A stretch of DNA of 64,000 nucleotides, from the NCBI GenBank assembly GCA_036557285.1, contig DATBHW010000003.1, forward strand, positions 62,001-126,000. Direction: 5' to 3'. A program made the position numbers and the translations under genes. The stretch is from Ktedonobacterales bacterium. GTDB lineage: Bacteria > Chloroflexota > Ktedonobacteria > Ktedonobacterales > DATBGS01. Under the pieces are notes generated by a model. That model was given only the letters and a program-made list of their open reading frames with translations, did no database searches and was not told where the DNA came from. Positions 20,752 to 29,537 of this stretch are shown here, piece after piece. Position 1 is the first letter of the stretch. Each line of letters starts with the position of its first letter.

Positions 20752-23391
20752 TCAGTCCTGTTCTTTGTCCTGGCGCGCCTCCAGCGTCTCCAGCCGCTCG
20801 CGCAGCTTGCGATTCTCCTCCTTGATCTCGTCGAACTCGTTGCGAAGCTGGCGCACCTCATCGGCTGGTTTCTCGCCCTCACGAATGGTCCTGGCAGCCT
20901 GTCGAGCAGCGCGGACAAAGACGCCATCCAGTTCGCGGCTCGCCATCTGATCGAGCGCGCCCAGCGCGCTGGTCTCGCGCATACTCCCCAGCGCCCGCGC
21001 CGCCGAGCCACGCACAGGCGGCCAGGGGTCATCCAGCGCCCCGACCAATCCCTGCGCCATCTGCTGGCGCGCCTCGCCGCTGTCCAGGCGGTGATCGCTC
21101 GCCAGCGCGCCAATAGCTCTGGCCGCCGCCGCCCGCGCCTGAATCGGCTTTGCGCGGTCCAGCCAGCCAACCAGGACTGGCGCGGCCTTCGGATCGCCCA
21201 GCGCCGCCAATCCATGAAAGACGCCATCCCGAATAATCTCGTTCCAGGAGGGCCGATCAAGCGCCGCCACCAGCGCGTCGAACGCGCCGCTGGCCCTCGT
21301 CTGGCCCAGCGCCCGCGCCGCCGCGCCTTCAACATGATAGCTGGGATCGCCTTTTTTCAGCGTGGCGGCCAGCGTCGCCGCCGCTCGCTCGGCCAGTTCG
21401 GGCTGCTCCGGCGCGCGGAAGGAGCCGAGCGCCTCCACGATAGCCCGCCGCGCTCTGAGATCTTCGTCCTGCTCCAGTCCAGACAGCAGCGCCTCCAGGG
21501 CACGCCCGGTGCGCAGCTTGCCCAGCGTCGCGGCAATCTCGGCACGCACGCCCCAGAACGAGTCGCTCAGCAGCGCCGCCGCCAGGGCGTCTACGCTCTT
21601 AGGATCGCCCAGCTTGCCCAGTTCCTCGGCGGCCTCGATGCGCCCCAGCACATCCGCGTCATGCGCCAGTTGATAGCGCAGCATCTCCGCTGGCCGCTCG
21701 AACTTCAGCGTCTTCAGAATCCAGCCGCCCGGATCAAAGCGCACCGCCAGCGGCGCGCGCGGCAGCGGGAAATAGAAGCGCTGCTGCGCCTCCTCGACCT
21801 GCACGCGGAACGTTGTGGTCGTCGCCTCGTCATCCTTCGCATCATCAGAAGCTGGAATAGTAAAAGCAATATCCACTGGCGTCACAAAGCAGGCGTGATG
21901 CTCATCAACCTTTTGCGCCTGCTTCACTGTCAGCGAGGCCAGGCCATGATCGCCATCCCAGTTGAACGACACCTCGAACTCTGGATGGCCCGCGCCATAG
22001 ACCCACTGCTGGAAGAAGCGCCCCATGCTGCGCCCCGTAGTCTCTTCAATCGCCCGCTCCAGATCAGGCGTAATCACCTCGCGCCCGCGATTGGTTTGCG
22101 CGTAATGCTGAATCGAGCGCCAGAACCCCTGCTCGCCCAGCACAAAACGCAGCATATGCAATACCAGCGACCCCTTCTGGTAGGCGTGACGGTCAAACAT
22201 CTCCCAGCCATCGCGGTTATACACGTTGTAGACGATGGGCCGCTTGTACGATTCAGCGAGATAGGCGCCCAGGTTGCCGCGCAGTTCATAGCGGAACTCG
22301 TCTTCGCCATCGTCGCGCTGGGTGTAGGCTGCCTCAAAATACGTAGCGAAGCTCTCGTTCAGCCAGATATGGCTCCAATCGCGGCAGGTGAGCAGATCGC
22401 CAAACCACTGATGCACCAGTTCGTGCGCCACCACCCGCTTGGGAAAGGCCGTATCCAGCGCGGCGCGCGCGTCCGGCAAGAGCGAAAAGCTGTGCGTCGT
22501 CGCCGAAGTATTCTCCATCGCGCCCGTATAGAGTTCACAGACGACCTGCGCGTACTTCTCATAGGGATAGCGAATGCCAAAGCGATCCGAGTAAAACGCC
22601 AGCATATCCGGCGTTTTGCCCATCATCACCCGCGCATCCGCCTCGCGTCCAGGGCGCACATAATAGGTAACAGGGATACCATCCCAGCTTTCCATCACAG
22701 CGGCAAACTCGCCTACCACCAGCGTCACCAGATACGCCGGGTGCGGCACATCATGCCGCCAGTGATACGTTTTCGTACCGCTGCCCTGGTCTTCATCCAC
22801 ATGATCGATCCGCCCGTTGGAGAGCGCAAAGTACTGCGCCGGAACCGTCACCGAGAGCGCCGTCGTCGCCCGATCATTGGGCGAATCATGGCAGGGGAAC
22901 CAGAAATGGTTCGTCTCTGGCTGGCCTTGCGTCCACGCCTGCACCGGTCTGGTCGGATCATCCGCCCCCGGCTGCACAAAATGCAGGCCGATACGCGGGC
23001 GCGCCGCGTAGGCGATCTCAATCGCAAACGTCTCGCCGTACTGATACGCGCGATCCAGTTCAATCACCAGCTTGCGCCCGTCCTGCGTGGCGCGCAAGGC
23101 CGGGCCGCCCACCAGGCTCACCCGCTCGATCTCCAGTTCGGAGGCGCTCAACTGCACCGAGCGCAGATCATCGAACAACGCCCGAAACGTCGTCGTCACC
23201 ACACCGCTCACCTGCTGCTTTTCCAGATCAAGCGCCAGGTTCAGCGCGACATGCGCAACATCCGCCGGGCGATCAGGCGCGTAGTGGCGTCTATCGCCAG
23301 GAAGCGCAAAGTTATAGGGGTCTTCTTCCCCGTTGCCCAGGGGTACACCACCGACAGCTTGAAGCTGCAAACACCGTTCACACTGACTCAA
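20752..23391 (-). CDS. M1-family metalloaminopeptidase with C-terminal HEAT repeats
   Basis: 879 residues from a TTG start at 23389-23391 with AAGGAG eight bases before it. The catalytic domain has the exopeptidase motif GAMEN and the zinc site HELVHQWFGD with the third ligand in WLNESFATYFE 18 residues on, all intact. From about residue 570 the protein continues with Ala-rich helical repeats (EAAEELGKLGDPKSVDALAAAL and similar, about seven to eight) of HEAT/PBS-lyase type, ending in a short coiled coil (FDEIKEENRKLRERLETLEA). No signal peptide is visible. HEAT repeats in place of the usual M1 C-terminal arch are seen in some bacterial homologues. The predicted activity is removal of N-terminal amino acids from peptides. 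Confidence 0.88.
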   Translation of the reverse strand: MSQCERCLQLQAVGGVPLGNGEEDPYNFALPGDRRHYAPDRPADVAHVALNLALDLEKQQVSGVVTTTFRALFDDLRSVQLSASELEIERVSLVGGPALRATQDGRKLVIELDRAYQYGETFAIEIAYAARPRIGLHFVQPGADDPTRPVQAWTQGQPETNHFWFPCHDSPNDRATTALSVTVPAQYFALSNGRIDHVDEDQGSGTKTYHWRHDVPHPAYLVTLVVGEFAAVMESWDGIPVTYYVRPGREADARVMMGKTPDMLAFYSDRFGIRYPYEKYAQVVCELYTGAMENTSATTHSFSLLPDARAALDTAFPKRVVAHELVHQWFGDLLTCRDWSHIWLNESFATYFEAAYTQRDDGEDEFRYELRGNLGAYLAESYKRPIVYNVYNRDGWEMFDRHAYQKGSLVLHMLRFVLGEQGFWRSIQHYAQTNRGREVITPDLERAIEETTGRSMGRFFQQWVYGAGHPEFEVSFNWDGDHGLASLTVKQAQKVDEHHACFVTPVDIAFTIPASDDAKDDEATTTTFRVQVEEAQQRFYFPLPRAPLAVRFDPGGWILKTLKFERPAEMLRYQLAHDADVLGRIEAAEELGKLGDPKSVDALAAALLSDSFWGVRAEIAATLGKLRTGRALEALLSGLEQDEDLRARRAIVEALGSFRAPEQPELAERAAATLAATLKKGDPSYHVEGAAARALGQTRASGAFDALVAALDRPSWNEIIRDGVFHGLAALGDPKAAPVLVGWLDRAKPIQARAAAARAIGALASDHRLDSGEARQQMAQGLVGALDDPWPPVRGSAARALGSMRETSALGALDQMASRELDGVFVRAARQAARTIREGEKPADEVRQLRNEFDEIKEENRKLRERLETLEARQDKEQD

Positions 23392-23454
23392 ACAGCCGCT
23401 CCTTCCTGAGAAAAAGCCTTTAGAAAAGTTGTACCAGAACGGTGGTAGTATACC

Positions 23455-23592
23455 TCATTCGTCGAGGTCGTTGTGGTATTGCCGCTGGCGCAGCGTGAAG
23501 GCCAGCCAGCCAAGCAGGCAGAGGATGATGGTTGCAAGTGTCCAGGCAAAGAGCAGACCGCCACTGGAAACAAGATCGGCAAGCGGCACCAT
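23455..23592 (-). CDS. 45-residue single-pass membrane peptide
   Basis: ATG at 23590-23592 is preceded by AGAGGAAAG about five bases upstream. The peptide starts MVPLADLVSSGG, has a strongly hydrophobic helix at about residues 13-33 (FAWTLATIILCLLGWLAF), and ends in a charged tail (RQRQYHNDLDE). A proper ribosome site, a single clean membrane helix and a polar C-terminus favour a real gene. It lies directly upstream of the aminopeptidase on the same strand (63 bases), so they may be co-transcribed. No family recognised. Confidence 0.6.
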   Translation of the reverse strand: MVPLADLVSSGGLLFAWTLATIILCLLGWLAFTLRQRQYHNDLDE

Positions 23593-23808
23593 GTTCTCTT
23601 TCCTCTTTTATTGATCAAGATGTGTATCGCACCAGATAGGGATAGTTGCCAGGATATGAGCCGCTGAAGCAAGAACCGGGCCGAATAGCGCATCGTTACG
23701 GCTGATCGCGCGCCCGCGCTCAAAGAATGTGACGCGCAGCCCACCGTCTGGTAACATCACCGGCTCCAACCGGGCGGTTATTCGTTTTCGCGGCGCCCAG
23801 CAGGCAGG

Positions 23809-23838
23809 TTGCCAGGCGCAGCCACGATATGCTATACT
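23809..23838 (+). promoter_or_regulatory. Promoter for prs
   Basis: TTGCCA at 23809-23814 and TATACT at 23833-23838 with an 18-base spacer. The transcript would carry a leader of about 230 bases before prs, including a stable hairpin GGCGCTT-GAAC-AAGCGCC at 23856-23873. Otherwise nothing gene-like was found in 23593-24077. Confidence 0.6.
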
Positions 23839-24077
23839 CTATGAGTGGACAGCCCGGCGCTTGAACAAGCGCCACAAACGCTGTGCGCCAGCCCCGGCGG
23901 GGCGCGCCAGATCAGCGCCTGGCGGCTGGCCCCCGATCAGAGTCAGCGTCGTTTTCAGCGGTCCAGCGCCGCTTGTGGTCTCTTTCTGCGCGTCCTGGCG
24001 CTTCGGCCATCCAGGCATGCCGTGTGCGATATACAAGGAAACCAGATGCCGCCGTCCCCCAATCAAAGGAGATGAGA

Positions 24078-25028
24078 ATGGAGAAGCTGAGCCTGTTTTC
24101 GGGCAATGCCAACCGCGCGCTGACTTCGGCAATCTGCCAGCAACTTGGTCTTCACGATGGCGAGGCGGAAGTCTTTCAATTTAGTAACGAAAACATCTTC
24201 GTCAAAATCAATGAGAACATTCGCGGCCACGATGTCTTTATTGTGCAGCCGTTCAGCGCCCCCGTTAACACCTCGATCCTCGAACTCCTGATCATGATCG
24301 ACGCCTGTAAGCGGGCCTCCGCCCGCCGCATCACCGCCGTCATCCCCTACTATGCCTATGGCCGCAGCGACAAAAAAGATCAGCCGCGCGTCCCTATCAC
24401 CGCGCGCCTCATCGCCGACTGTATCAGCGTGGCGGGCGCGCATCGCGTGCTGACGATGGACCTGCACGCCGGGCAGATTCAAGGCTTTTTTAACATTCCG
24501 GTAGATGAGCTGAGCGCGATGCACATCCTGGCGCGCCACTGGATTAGCAAGCGCATCCCCAATCTGACGGTAGTGGCAACGGACGCTGGCTTTGCCAAGA
24601 AGGCGCGCAACTTCGCCGAACTGCTGGATGCCCCGCTGGCGATTGTCGAAAAGCGCCGCCGAAGCAACGATGAAGGCGCCGAAGCGATGGGCATTATCGG
24701 CCAGGTACAGGGGCGCAACGTGCTGATTGTGGATGACGAGATCAATACCGCTAGCTCTATCGTTCGCGCCATACAGCTTGTCAAAAAAGAGGGCGCAGGC
24801 GATGTCTACGCCTCAGCAGTACACGGCGTCCTCTCCGGCCCGGCCATCCAGCGCCTGCGCGAAGGTGAGTTCACGGAGATCGTCCTGACCGATACCATCC
24901 CCGTCCCTGCCGAAAAGCGTCTGCCGCAGATGACCATCCTCTCAGTCGCCAAACTCTTCGCCGCCGCCATCCAGCACATCCACGAGGATACCTCGGTTTC
25001 AGAGTTGTTCCGCTGGGAACGCTATTAA
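24078..25028 (+). CDS. prs: Ribose-phosphate pyrophosphokinase
   Basis: 316 residues from ATG 24078, with AAAGGAG six bases upstream. It makes PRPP from ribose 5-phosphate and ATP for nucleotide, His and Trp synthesis. Diagnostic segments are LFSGNAN at the start, FSNENIFVKINENIRGHDVFIVQPF, the regulatory flexible loop YYAYGRSDKKDQPRVPI, the divalent metal site DLHAGQIQGFFNIPVD, and the PRPP loop VLIVDDEINTASSI. Length is normal for class I enzymes. The flexible loop has YAYGRSDKKD where many enzymes have YARQDRK, a form seen in some Chloroflexota and Actinobacteria-like sequences. Stands alone on the plus strand. Confidence 0.95.
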   Translation: MEKLSLFSGNANRALTSAICQQLGLHDGEAEVFQFSNENIFVKINENIRGHDVFIVQPFSAPVNTSILELLIMIDACKRASARRITAVIPYYAYGRSDKKDQPRVPITARLIADCISVAGAHRVLTMDLHAGQIQGFFNIPVDELSAMHILARHWISKRIPNLTVVATDAGFAKKARNFAELLDAPLAIVEKRRRSNDEGAEAMGIIGQVQGRNVLIVDDEINTASSIVRAIQLVKKEGAGDVYASAVHGVLSGPAIQRLREGEFTEIVLTDTIPVPAEKRLPQMTILSVAKLFAAAIQHIHEDTSVSELFRWERY

Positions 25029-25059
25029 ACATTAGCAGCGGAAGCCGGGCGCGTCATCC

Positions 25060-27162
25060 TTAAGCGGCCTGGCAGGTGGAAAACGCCTCGCCCTGCTCGC
25101 TGCGCCACTCCGCGCCGCCGCTGGCCGGAATATGATAGAGCCAGGTATGCTGATGCGGATAGCTTGGCAGTGGGGGAGGTGAGCCGCTCAGCGCCGAAGC
25201 ATCCAGAACCGTCGAGGGGTTGGCCCAATTCATCGAGATTTGCACCGTATAAGCGCCGCCGCTCAGCGGGGTAGCCGCCGCCTCTGTGCGCGCCGCAACC
25301 GACTTTTCCGAGCAGCCGCCAGGATCATCTTGCCCCAACGGATAATAGAAGGTGAGCGATCCTGGGCCAATCGGCAAGTCCCAGGGGTCTATATCCATCG
25401 CGCCTTGCGCCCACGCAACCGTCATGGCGCGCTCGGCATCCAGCGTAGCCTGAAGCGCCGGAGACAGCAGACGAAGCTGGCCTTCCGCGTTATCCTGCGC
25501 CGTCAGCACCTTGCCGCGCACTGTCGGCAAATAGACCCGCTTGTTCTGTTCATCAATGGCGGGCGTCGCCCAGGCCGTGTCATGAACCAGCACCGGCAGG
25601 GTACTCAGCTTGCGTCGGGTGCGCGAATCCACCACCGTCACCCCATTCTCATCCAGCAGATAGATATGATGCAGCGAGCCGTTGACAGCGACGGCATGCG
25701 CGGGTGGCAAGCGACTCAACGGCTGGCCGGAGCCTCCATCAACAACCAGCGTCTCAGCCTGGCCGTCCGGCTGATCCTTGCGCACGTAGAGGACATTGCT
25801 GGCAGGGTCCGCCGCCAGCGGGGTTGTCTGGAAGTTTTCCCGCCAATCGCCAATCTTTCGGCCAGTGCCTGCCTCATAGATTTCAACGCAGCTAGCGTCA
25901 CTATCCGCTGCGCAGGCGGTCCAGAGATAGAGCCAGCCGCTCACATTGCTCAAGATAGCCGCCTGATATTGGGCGCCACTCAGCGCCGCCTGATATTGGA
26001 CCTGTCCGGTCATCACACTCTGAGCGTCCAGCGTTTGCAGCCCGCGATCCTGATTGCTCAAGCCCATCGTCAGCAGCAGTTGATCGCGCGCATCGAAAAG
26101 GGCTTTGCCCACGCTGGTTCCCTTAGCGGGACAGCACGCCAGATGATAGGTCCAGACCGTCGCCCCGGTCTGGCTATCGAGCGTCGTCACCTCCTGATCG
26201 CTGCCAATCAACATCGCCTGTTTGATGGCGCTGTTATCCAGCAGATCAATATACGTGCTGCCCGTGCCGCTGTTCTTCATGCAGCCCGGCAGCGCATTCC
26301 CAATGGACTTGCCGGTATCGGCATCCAGCATAGAAAACCGCAGACAGAGGGGCGTCTGCGAGGCAGGGCAGCGCCGCCCGCGTTCACAATCAAAGCGATC
26401 ATCACTGGTGAGCGCGAGCAGGCGGCGCGAGGTCGGATCGAAACTGAAGGTTGGCGTCTCATTGCCGGGGTCCAGCACCGCAACGGACGGCGCTTCATGA
26501 GTCGTCGGGACAGGCGCGCCACCCGCCGAAAAATGCGCCAGGAAGAGCGCGCCAAAGCTGCCAACAATCAACGAGGCCGCCAGCGCCACCAGCAGCGCGC
26601 CTCTGGTACTCACCACGCCAGATTTGCCAAAAACTCTGAAGGGAATGATCACGGAGGTGAGCGGTTGGCGAGCAGGTACGGGGCGATAGAGGCGGTCGGC
26701 CTCGCTGGCATCCGCGCCATCGCTGCTGGCGACGAGCGGGACCAGGGCAGACGCTTCAGGGCTGGCGTGATGATATGCGTCGGGGGTGTGTCCATTCGAT
26801 AGAACTTTTTCCGCAACCGGGGCCAGTGCATTCTCAGCCGCGATGCGTACCTGGATGGCTGCCCAGGCCGCCTCTTGCATGGCGCCCATCTGCGGCGCTT
26901 CCACCGGCTGCGCCAGCAGCCACGCCTCCGCCCGGCGCAGTTCCTCCAGATCGCCCTGGCAACGCGCGCACCCATCCACATGCTGGCGCAGCCGCCCAAC
27001 CAGTTCCCGCTCTGTCGTCGCGTCCAGCAGCAGCGCCAGCGCCCCTCGCGCCTGACGATGCGAGAGCCTGGAACGCCTTGGCGGCCCTGATGGGGGGGAA
27101 TGGTGATCGGACGCGGCAGCGCCATCTGAAAGATGTGGTCGATCAGGTATCGCGTGTGTCAT
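25060..27162 (-). CDS. Anti-sigma-like zinc protein with membrane helix and PQQ-type propeller
   Basis: 700 residues from ATG 27160-27162, which lies inside the 3' end of the sigma gene (20-base overlap), indicating translational coupling. Residues about 35-80 hold a ZAS-type anti-sigma site (RQHVDGCARCQGDLEEL, H-x3-C-x2-C). After a linker comes one membrane helix at about 205-228 (GALLVALAASLIVGSFGALFLAHF). The rest is a large extracytoplasmic repeat domain with blades such as LLDNSAIKQAMLIGS and LVVDGGSGQPLSRLPP, resembling PQQ or YVTN propellers. Inferred role: membrane anti-sigma factor that senses something outside and releases the neighbouring ECF sigma factor. The ligand is unknown. 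Confidence 0.75.
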   Translation of the reverse strand: MTHAIPDRPHLSDGAAASDHHSPPSGPPRRSRLSHRQARGALALLLDATTERELVGRLRQHVDGCARCQGDLEELRRAEAWLLAQPVEAPQMGAMQEAAWAAIQVRIAAENALAPVAEKVLSNGHTPDAYHHASPEASALVPLVASSDGADASEADRLYRPVPARQPLTSVIIPFRVFGKSGVVSTRGALLVALAASLIVGSFGALFLAHFSAGGAPVPTTHEAPSVAVLDPGNETPTFSFDPTSRRLLALTSDDRFDCERGRRCPASQTPLCLRFSMLDADTGKSIGNALPGCMKNSGTGSTYIDLLDNSAIKQAMLIGSDQEVTTLDSQTGATVWTYHLACCPAKGTSVGKALFDARDQLLLTMGLSNQDRGLQTLDAQSVMTGQVQYQAALSGAQYQAAILSNVSGWLYLWTACAADSDASCVEIYEAGTGRKIGDWRENFQTTPLAADPASNVLYVRKDQPDGQAETLVVDGGSGQPLSRLPPAHAVAVNGSLHHIYLLDENGVTVVDSRTRRKLSTLPVLVHDTAWATPAIDEQNKRVYLPTVRGKVLTAQDNAEGQLRLLSPALQATLDAERAMTVAWAQGAMDIDPWDLPIGPGSLTFYYPLGQDDPGGCSEKSVAARTEAAATPLSGGAYTVQISMNWANPSTVLDASALSGSPPPLPSYPHQHTWLYHIPASGGAEWRSEQGEAFSTCQAA

Positions 27163-27952
27163 GTATCCTGCCCCCGTGTTCCTGGTCAGCATGCGCGGCG
27201 CTTCGGCCCCGTTGCCTCGCGCTCTCAGGTGGTTCCGCATGGTTGACCTGGGCGGCGTCGTTGCGACCCGACGCGCCGTACCCCTCCAGCGCCAGCCCGC
27301 GCGCTTTGAACGCCTCGCGCCCCCGCTGCAAGCGAGTGCGCGCCGCGCCGGATGAAATGCCCAGGACAGTGGCAATCTCATCATGCGAAAAGCCATGATG
27401 CAGATGGAGCAGCAAACAGACCGTCAGATTGGGCGAGATGCCCTCTAACACCCGTTGCAGGCGATCACGCAGAATCATCTGATCTTCGGGATCAAGGTAT
27501 TCTGCCTCCTGCCGGTCGCTGCTCGCCAGCAAAGGCAGCCAGGTGATGCGTCGGCGACGGCGGCGCTCATCCAGCGCGGCATTGGTTGCCACGCGATAGA
27601 GCCAGGCGCGCACGTTCTCCAGCGACTGCCCGCTTTTCATTGCCAGATGAAGCTTCACAAAACAATCCTGGGTAATATCCTGCGCAAGCTGGGGATCATC
27701 CAGCATGCGGAAGAGGAAGCTGGCAAGAGGGCGATAATAGCTCTCAAAGAACGCCTCGAACGACCCCGACGAAGCCCCTGATCCCTCAGCAGGCGCAATC
27801 TCTCCTGGCGAAGCCGCCCCGCCCACAGCAGGGACACCTTCCCCTGGCAGTTCCTCTTCGCACACCACCTGCTCTTCCACCGCCTCGCCAGCTTCGGCGT
27901 TTTCGGCGGAATCCGAGCGACCCAGCGGCGCCCTCTCCATCGGTTTTTGCAT
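27143..27952 (-). CDS. ECF-family RNA polymerase sigma factor
   Basis: 269 residues from ATG 27952; an in-frame GTG at 27982 is also open and neither has a strong ribosome site. A Glu/Ala/Gly-rich N-terminal extension of about 60 residues precedes sigma region 2 (FFESYYRPLASFLFRMLDDPQLAQDI, DCFVKLHLAM, VRAWLYRVATNAALDERRRR). Region 4 contains GFSHDEIATVLGISSGAARTRLQRGREAFK. The acidic extension and the tail of about 50 residues beyond region 4 are unusual for a minimal ECF. It overlaps the gene for its likely anti-sigma protein by 20 bases. Confidence 0.88.
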   Translation of the reverse strand: MQKPMERAPLGRSDSAENAEAGEAVEEQVVCEEELPGEGVPAVGGAASPGEIAPAEGSGASSGSFEAFFESYYRPLASFLFRMLDDPQLAQDITQDCFVKLHLAMKSGQSLENVRAWLYRVATNAALDERRRRRRITWLPLLASSDRQEAEYLDPEDQMILRDRLQRVLEGISPNLTVCLLLHLHHGFSHDEIATVLGISSGAARTRLQRGREAFKARGLALEGYGASGRNDAAQVNHAEPPESARQRGRSAAHADQEHGGRIHDTRDT

Positions 27953-28105
27953 GCGCTCGCGCCTCACAGACGCCTCGCGCACGAGCAGCGCGAAACGCCA
28001 GGCCAGCCCTGTTCCCCTTCAATCCTCCCACCCAGGAAGACGAATGGCCCCAGGGAAATGTTCTATCAGATGTTTTTCCAGATGATGATTCTTAGCTTCT
28101 CTTCA

Positions 28106-29212
28106 TTAAAACGTGATAACGCCGCGAAGGTTCCGTCCAGCGGTCAGATCAGCATATCCCTCGTTGATGTCATCGAGCGTATAGGTCTGTGTGACCAGTT
28201 CATCCAACTTCAGCTTGCCAGTCTTGTAGAGCGACAGCAGTTTGGGAATATCGTTGGCCGCCTGAGCCGAACCATACAATGTCCCCATCACCGTCTTTTG
28301 CAGCAGCACCAGTTCTTGCGGCGGAATGGGGATGCTGCGCTGGTCAGCAGGCGAAATGCCAATCATCACCACCGTCCCCCCTTTGCGCGTGGCGGTAAAC
28401 GCCTGGGAGATCGCGCTGGCAACACCCGTGACCTCGAACGCATAATCCGCGCCTTGCCCAGCCGTCAGTCTGCGCACCTGTTTAGGGACATCATCATTCC
28501 TGGCGTTCAGGGTATGCGTCGCGCCAAACGCGCGCGCCGCCTCCAGTTTGCTATCGAGAATATCCACCGCAATAATCTGCGCCGCGCCTGCAATCGCCAG
28601 CGATTGCACCACGTTGATACCAATGCCGCCGCAGCCGACCACCACCGCGCTGCTCCCTGGCTCTACCCGCGCCCGATGGACCACCGCCCCAAACGCGGTG
28701 GAAACGCCGCAGCCCACCAGCGCCGCCTTATCCAGCGGCACATCGGCATCAACAACCACAATGGACTCTTCCGGCGCGACGGTCCACTCGCTGAAGGTGG
28801 AGATCAGGCAGAACTGGCCGACCTCACGCCCCGCTCCGTCGCGCATGCGATAGGAGCCATCCAGCCGGGGACCGCCCATCGTGCGGTTCTGCAAGACACA
28901 CAGATTCGAGAGGCCCATCAGACAGTAGCGACAATGGCCGCACGCCGGAATAAAGCTAAAGACAATATGATCGCCAGGCTTGCAGCGCGTGACGCCCGGC
29001 CCCACGCGCTCCACCACACCCGCGCCCTCGTGGCCCAGCGCCAGCGGAAGCTGAGCGCGCATCTCGCCAATGCGCACATGCTCGTCGCTGTGGCAGATGC
29101 CAGCAGCGGCCACGCGCACCAGCACCTCGCGCTCGCGTGGCTCGTCCAGTTCCACGCGCTCAATCTGGTAGGGGTCTCCATAAGCATAAACAACTGCCGC
29201 CCGCGTCTGCAT
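28106..29212 (-). CDS. Zinc-dependent alcohol dehydrogenase (MDR superfamily, class III-like)
   Basis: 368 residues. Catalytic zinc ligands are in AGICHSDEHV and LGHEGAGVVERVG; the structural zinc lobe is CGHCRYCLMGLSNLC (four Cys). The Rossmann motif is VVVGCGGIGINVVQSLAIAGA with an acidic residue in AVDILDSKLEAA, which indicates NAD preference. The chain length and the SFIPACGHC segment match the long-chain zinc ADH group that includes formaldehyde/NDMA-dependent dehydrogenases. It would oxidise an alcohol or reduce an aldehyde. It stands between two ECF sigma modules on the minus strand. A CRP-type palindrome lies about 170 bases upstream. Confidence 0.88.
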   Translation of the reverse strand: MQTRAAVVYAYGDPYQIERVELDEPREREVLVRVAAAGICHSDEHVRIGEMRAQLPLALGHEGAGVVERVGPGVTRCKPGDHIVFSFIPACGHCRYCLMGLSNLCVLQNRTMGGPRLDGSYRMRDGAGREVGQFCLISTFSEWTVAPEESIVVVDADVPLDKAALVGCGVSTAFGAVVHRARVEPGSSAVVVGCGGIGINVVQSLAIAGAAQIIAVDILDSKLEAARAFGATHTLNARNDDVPKQVRRLTAGQGADYAFEVTGVASAISQAFTATRKGGTVVMIGISPADQRSIPIPPQELVLLQKTVMGTLYGSAQAANDIPKLLSLYKTGKLKLDELVTQTYTLDDINEGYADLTAGRNLRGVITF

Positions 29213-29350
29213 ATCTCGCCCTCCCTGAAATATACGGTTCAGATTGCTGGAAGTTCACATCCTCTATCTACTATAGCGCGTGACGGCCAATAAAGTGGTC
29301 AAATTGCCCAACTATTCCCCCTATGGGGCTAGCCTGCACACCGCTTCCGG

Positions 29351-29411
29351 GGCCAGGATAGTCGCCGCCCGAACTCCCTGTCTGTGAACTGGCTCACAGT
29401 TGCGCAACCGC
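29351..29411. promoter_or_regulatory. Conserved element A with CRP-type palindrome
   Basis: A 61-base element whose core CTGTGA-ACTGGC-TCACAG (29382-29399) is a perfect CRP/FNR-type palindrome. The whole element, starting GGCCAGGATAG, is closely repeated at 31950-32010. It lies upstream of the alcohol dehydrogenase and downstream of the sigma/propeller pair. The rest of 29213-29537 shows nothing recognisable. Confidence 0.6.
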
Positions 29412-29537
29412 CTCACTCTCTATCGCTGCGGCGGGCAAAAACATGACGGGCGAAGCGCTCACGCAAGGAAAAGAGACCCAGGCGCTGGAGCCTCAAGAAT
29501 CTACCAACGCCTGAGTGAAGTTGGGCAGAACTAGCAA

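Noticed and set aside
21091-23409. 772-codon plus-strand open frame
   Set aside because: It lies wholly antisense to the M1 aminopeptidase, whose zinc site and HEAT repeats are clear. The composition (Arg/His/Gln-rich) is that of a shadow frame in high-GC DNA.
23388-23744. 118-codon minus-strand frame upstream of the aminopeptidase
   Set aside because: No ribosome site or domain. The well-signalled 45-residue membrane peptide in another frame explains the same segment better.
25240-26802. 520-codon plus-strand open frame
   Set aside because: Antisense to the zinc anti-sigma/propeller gene; no domain, no ribosome site, shadow composition.
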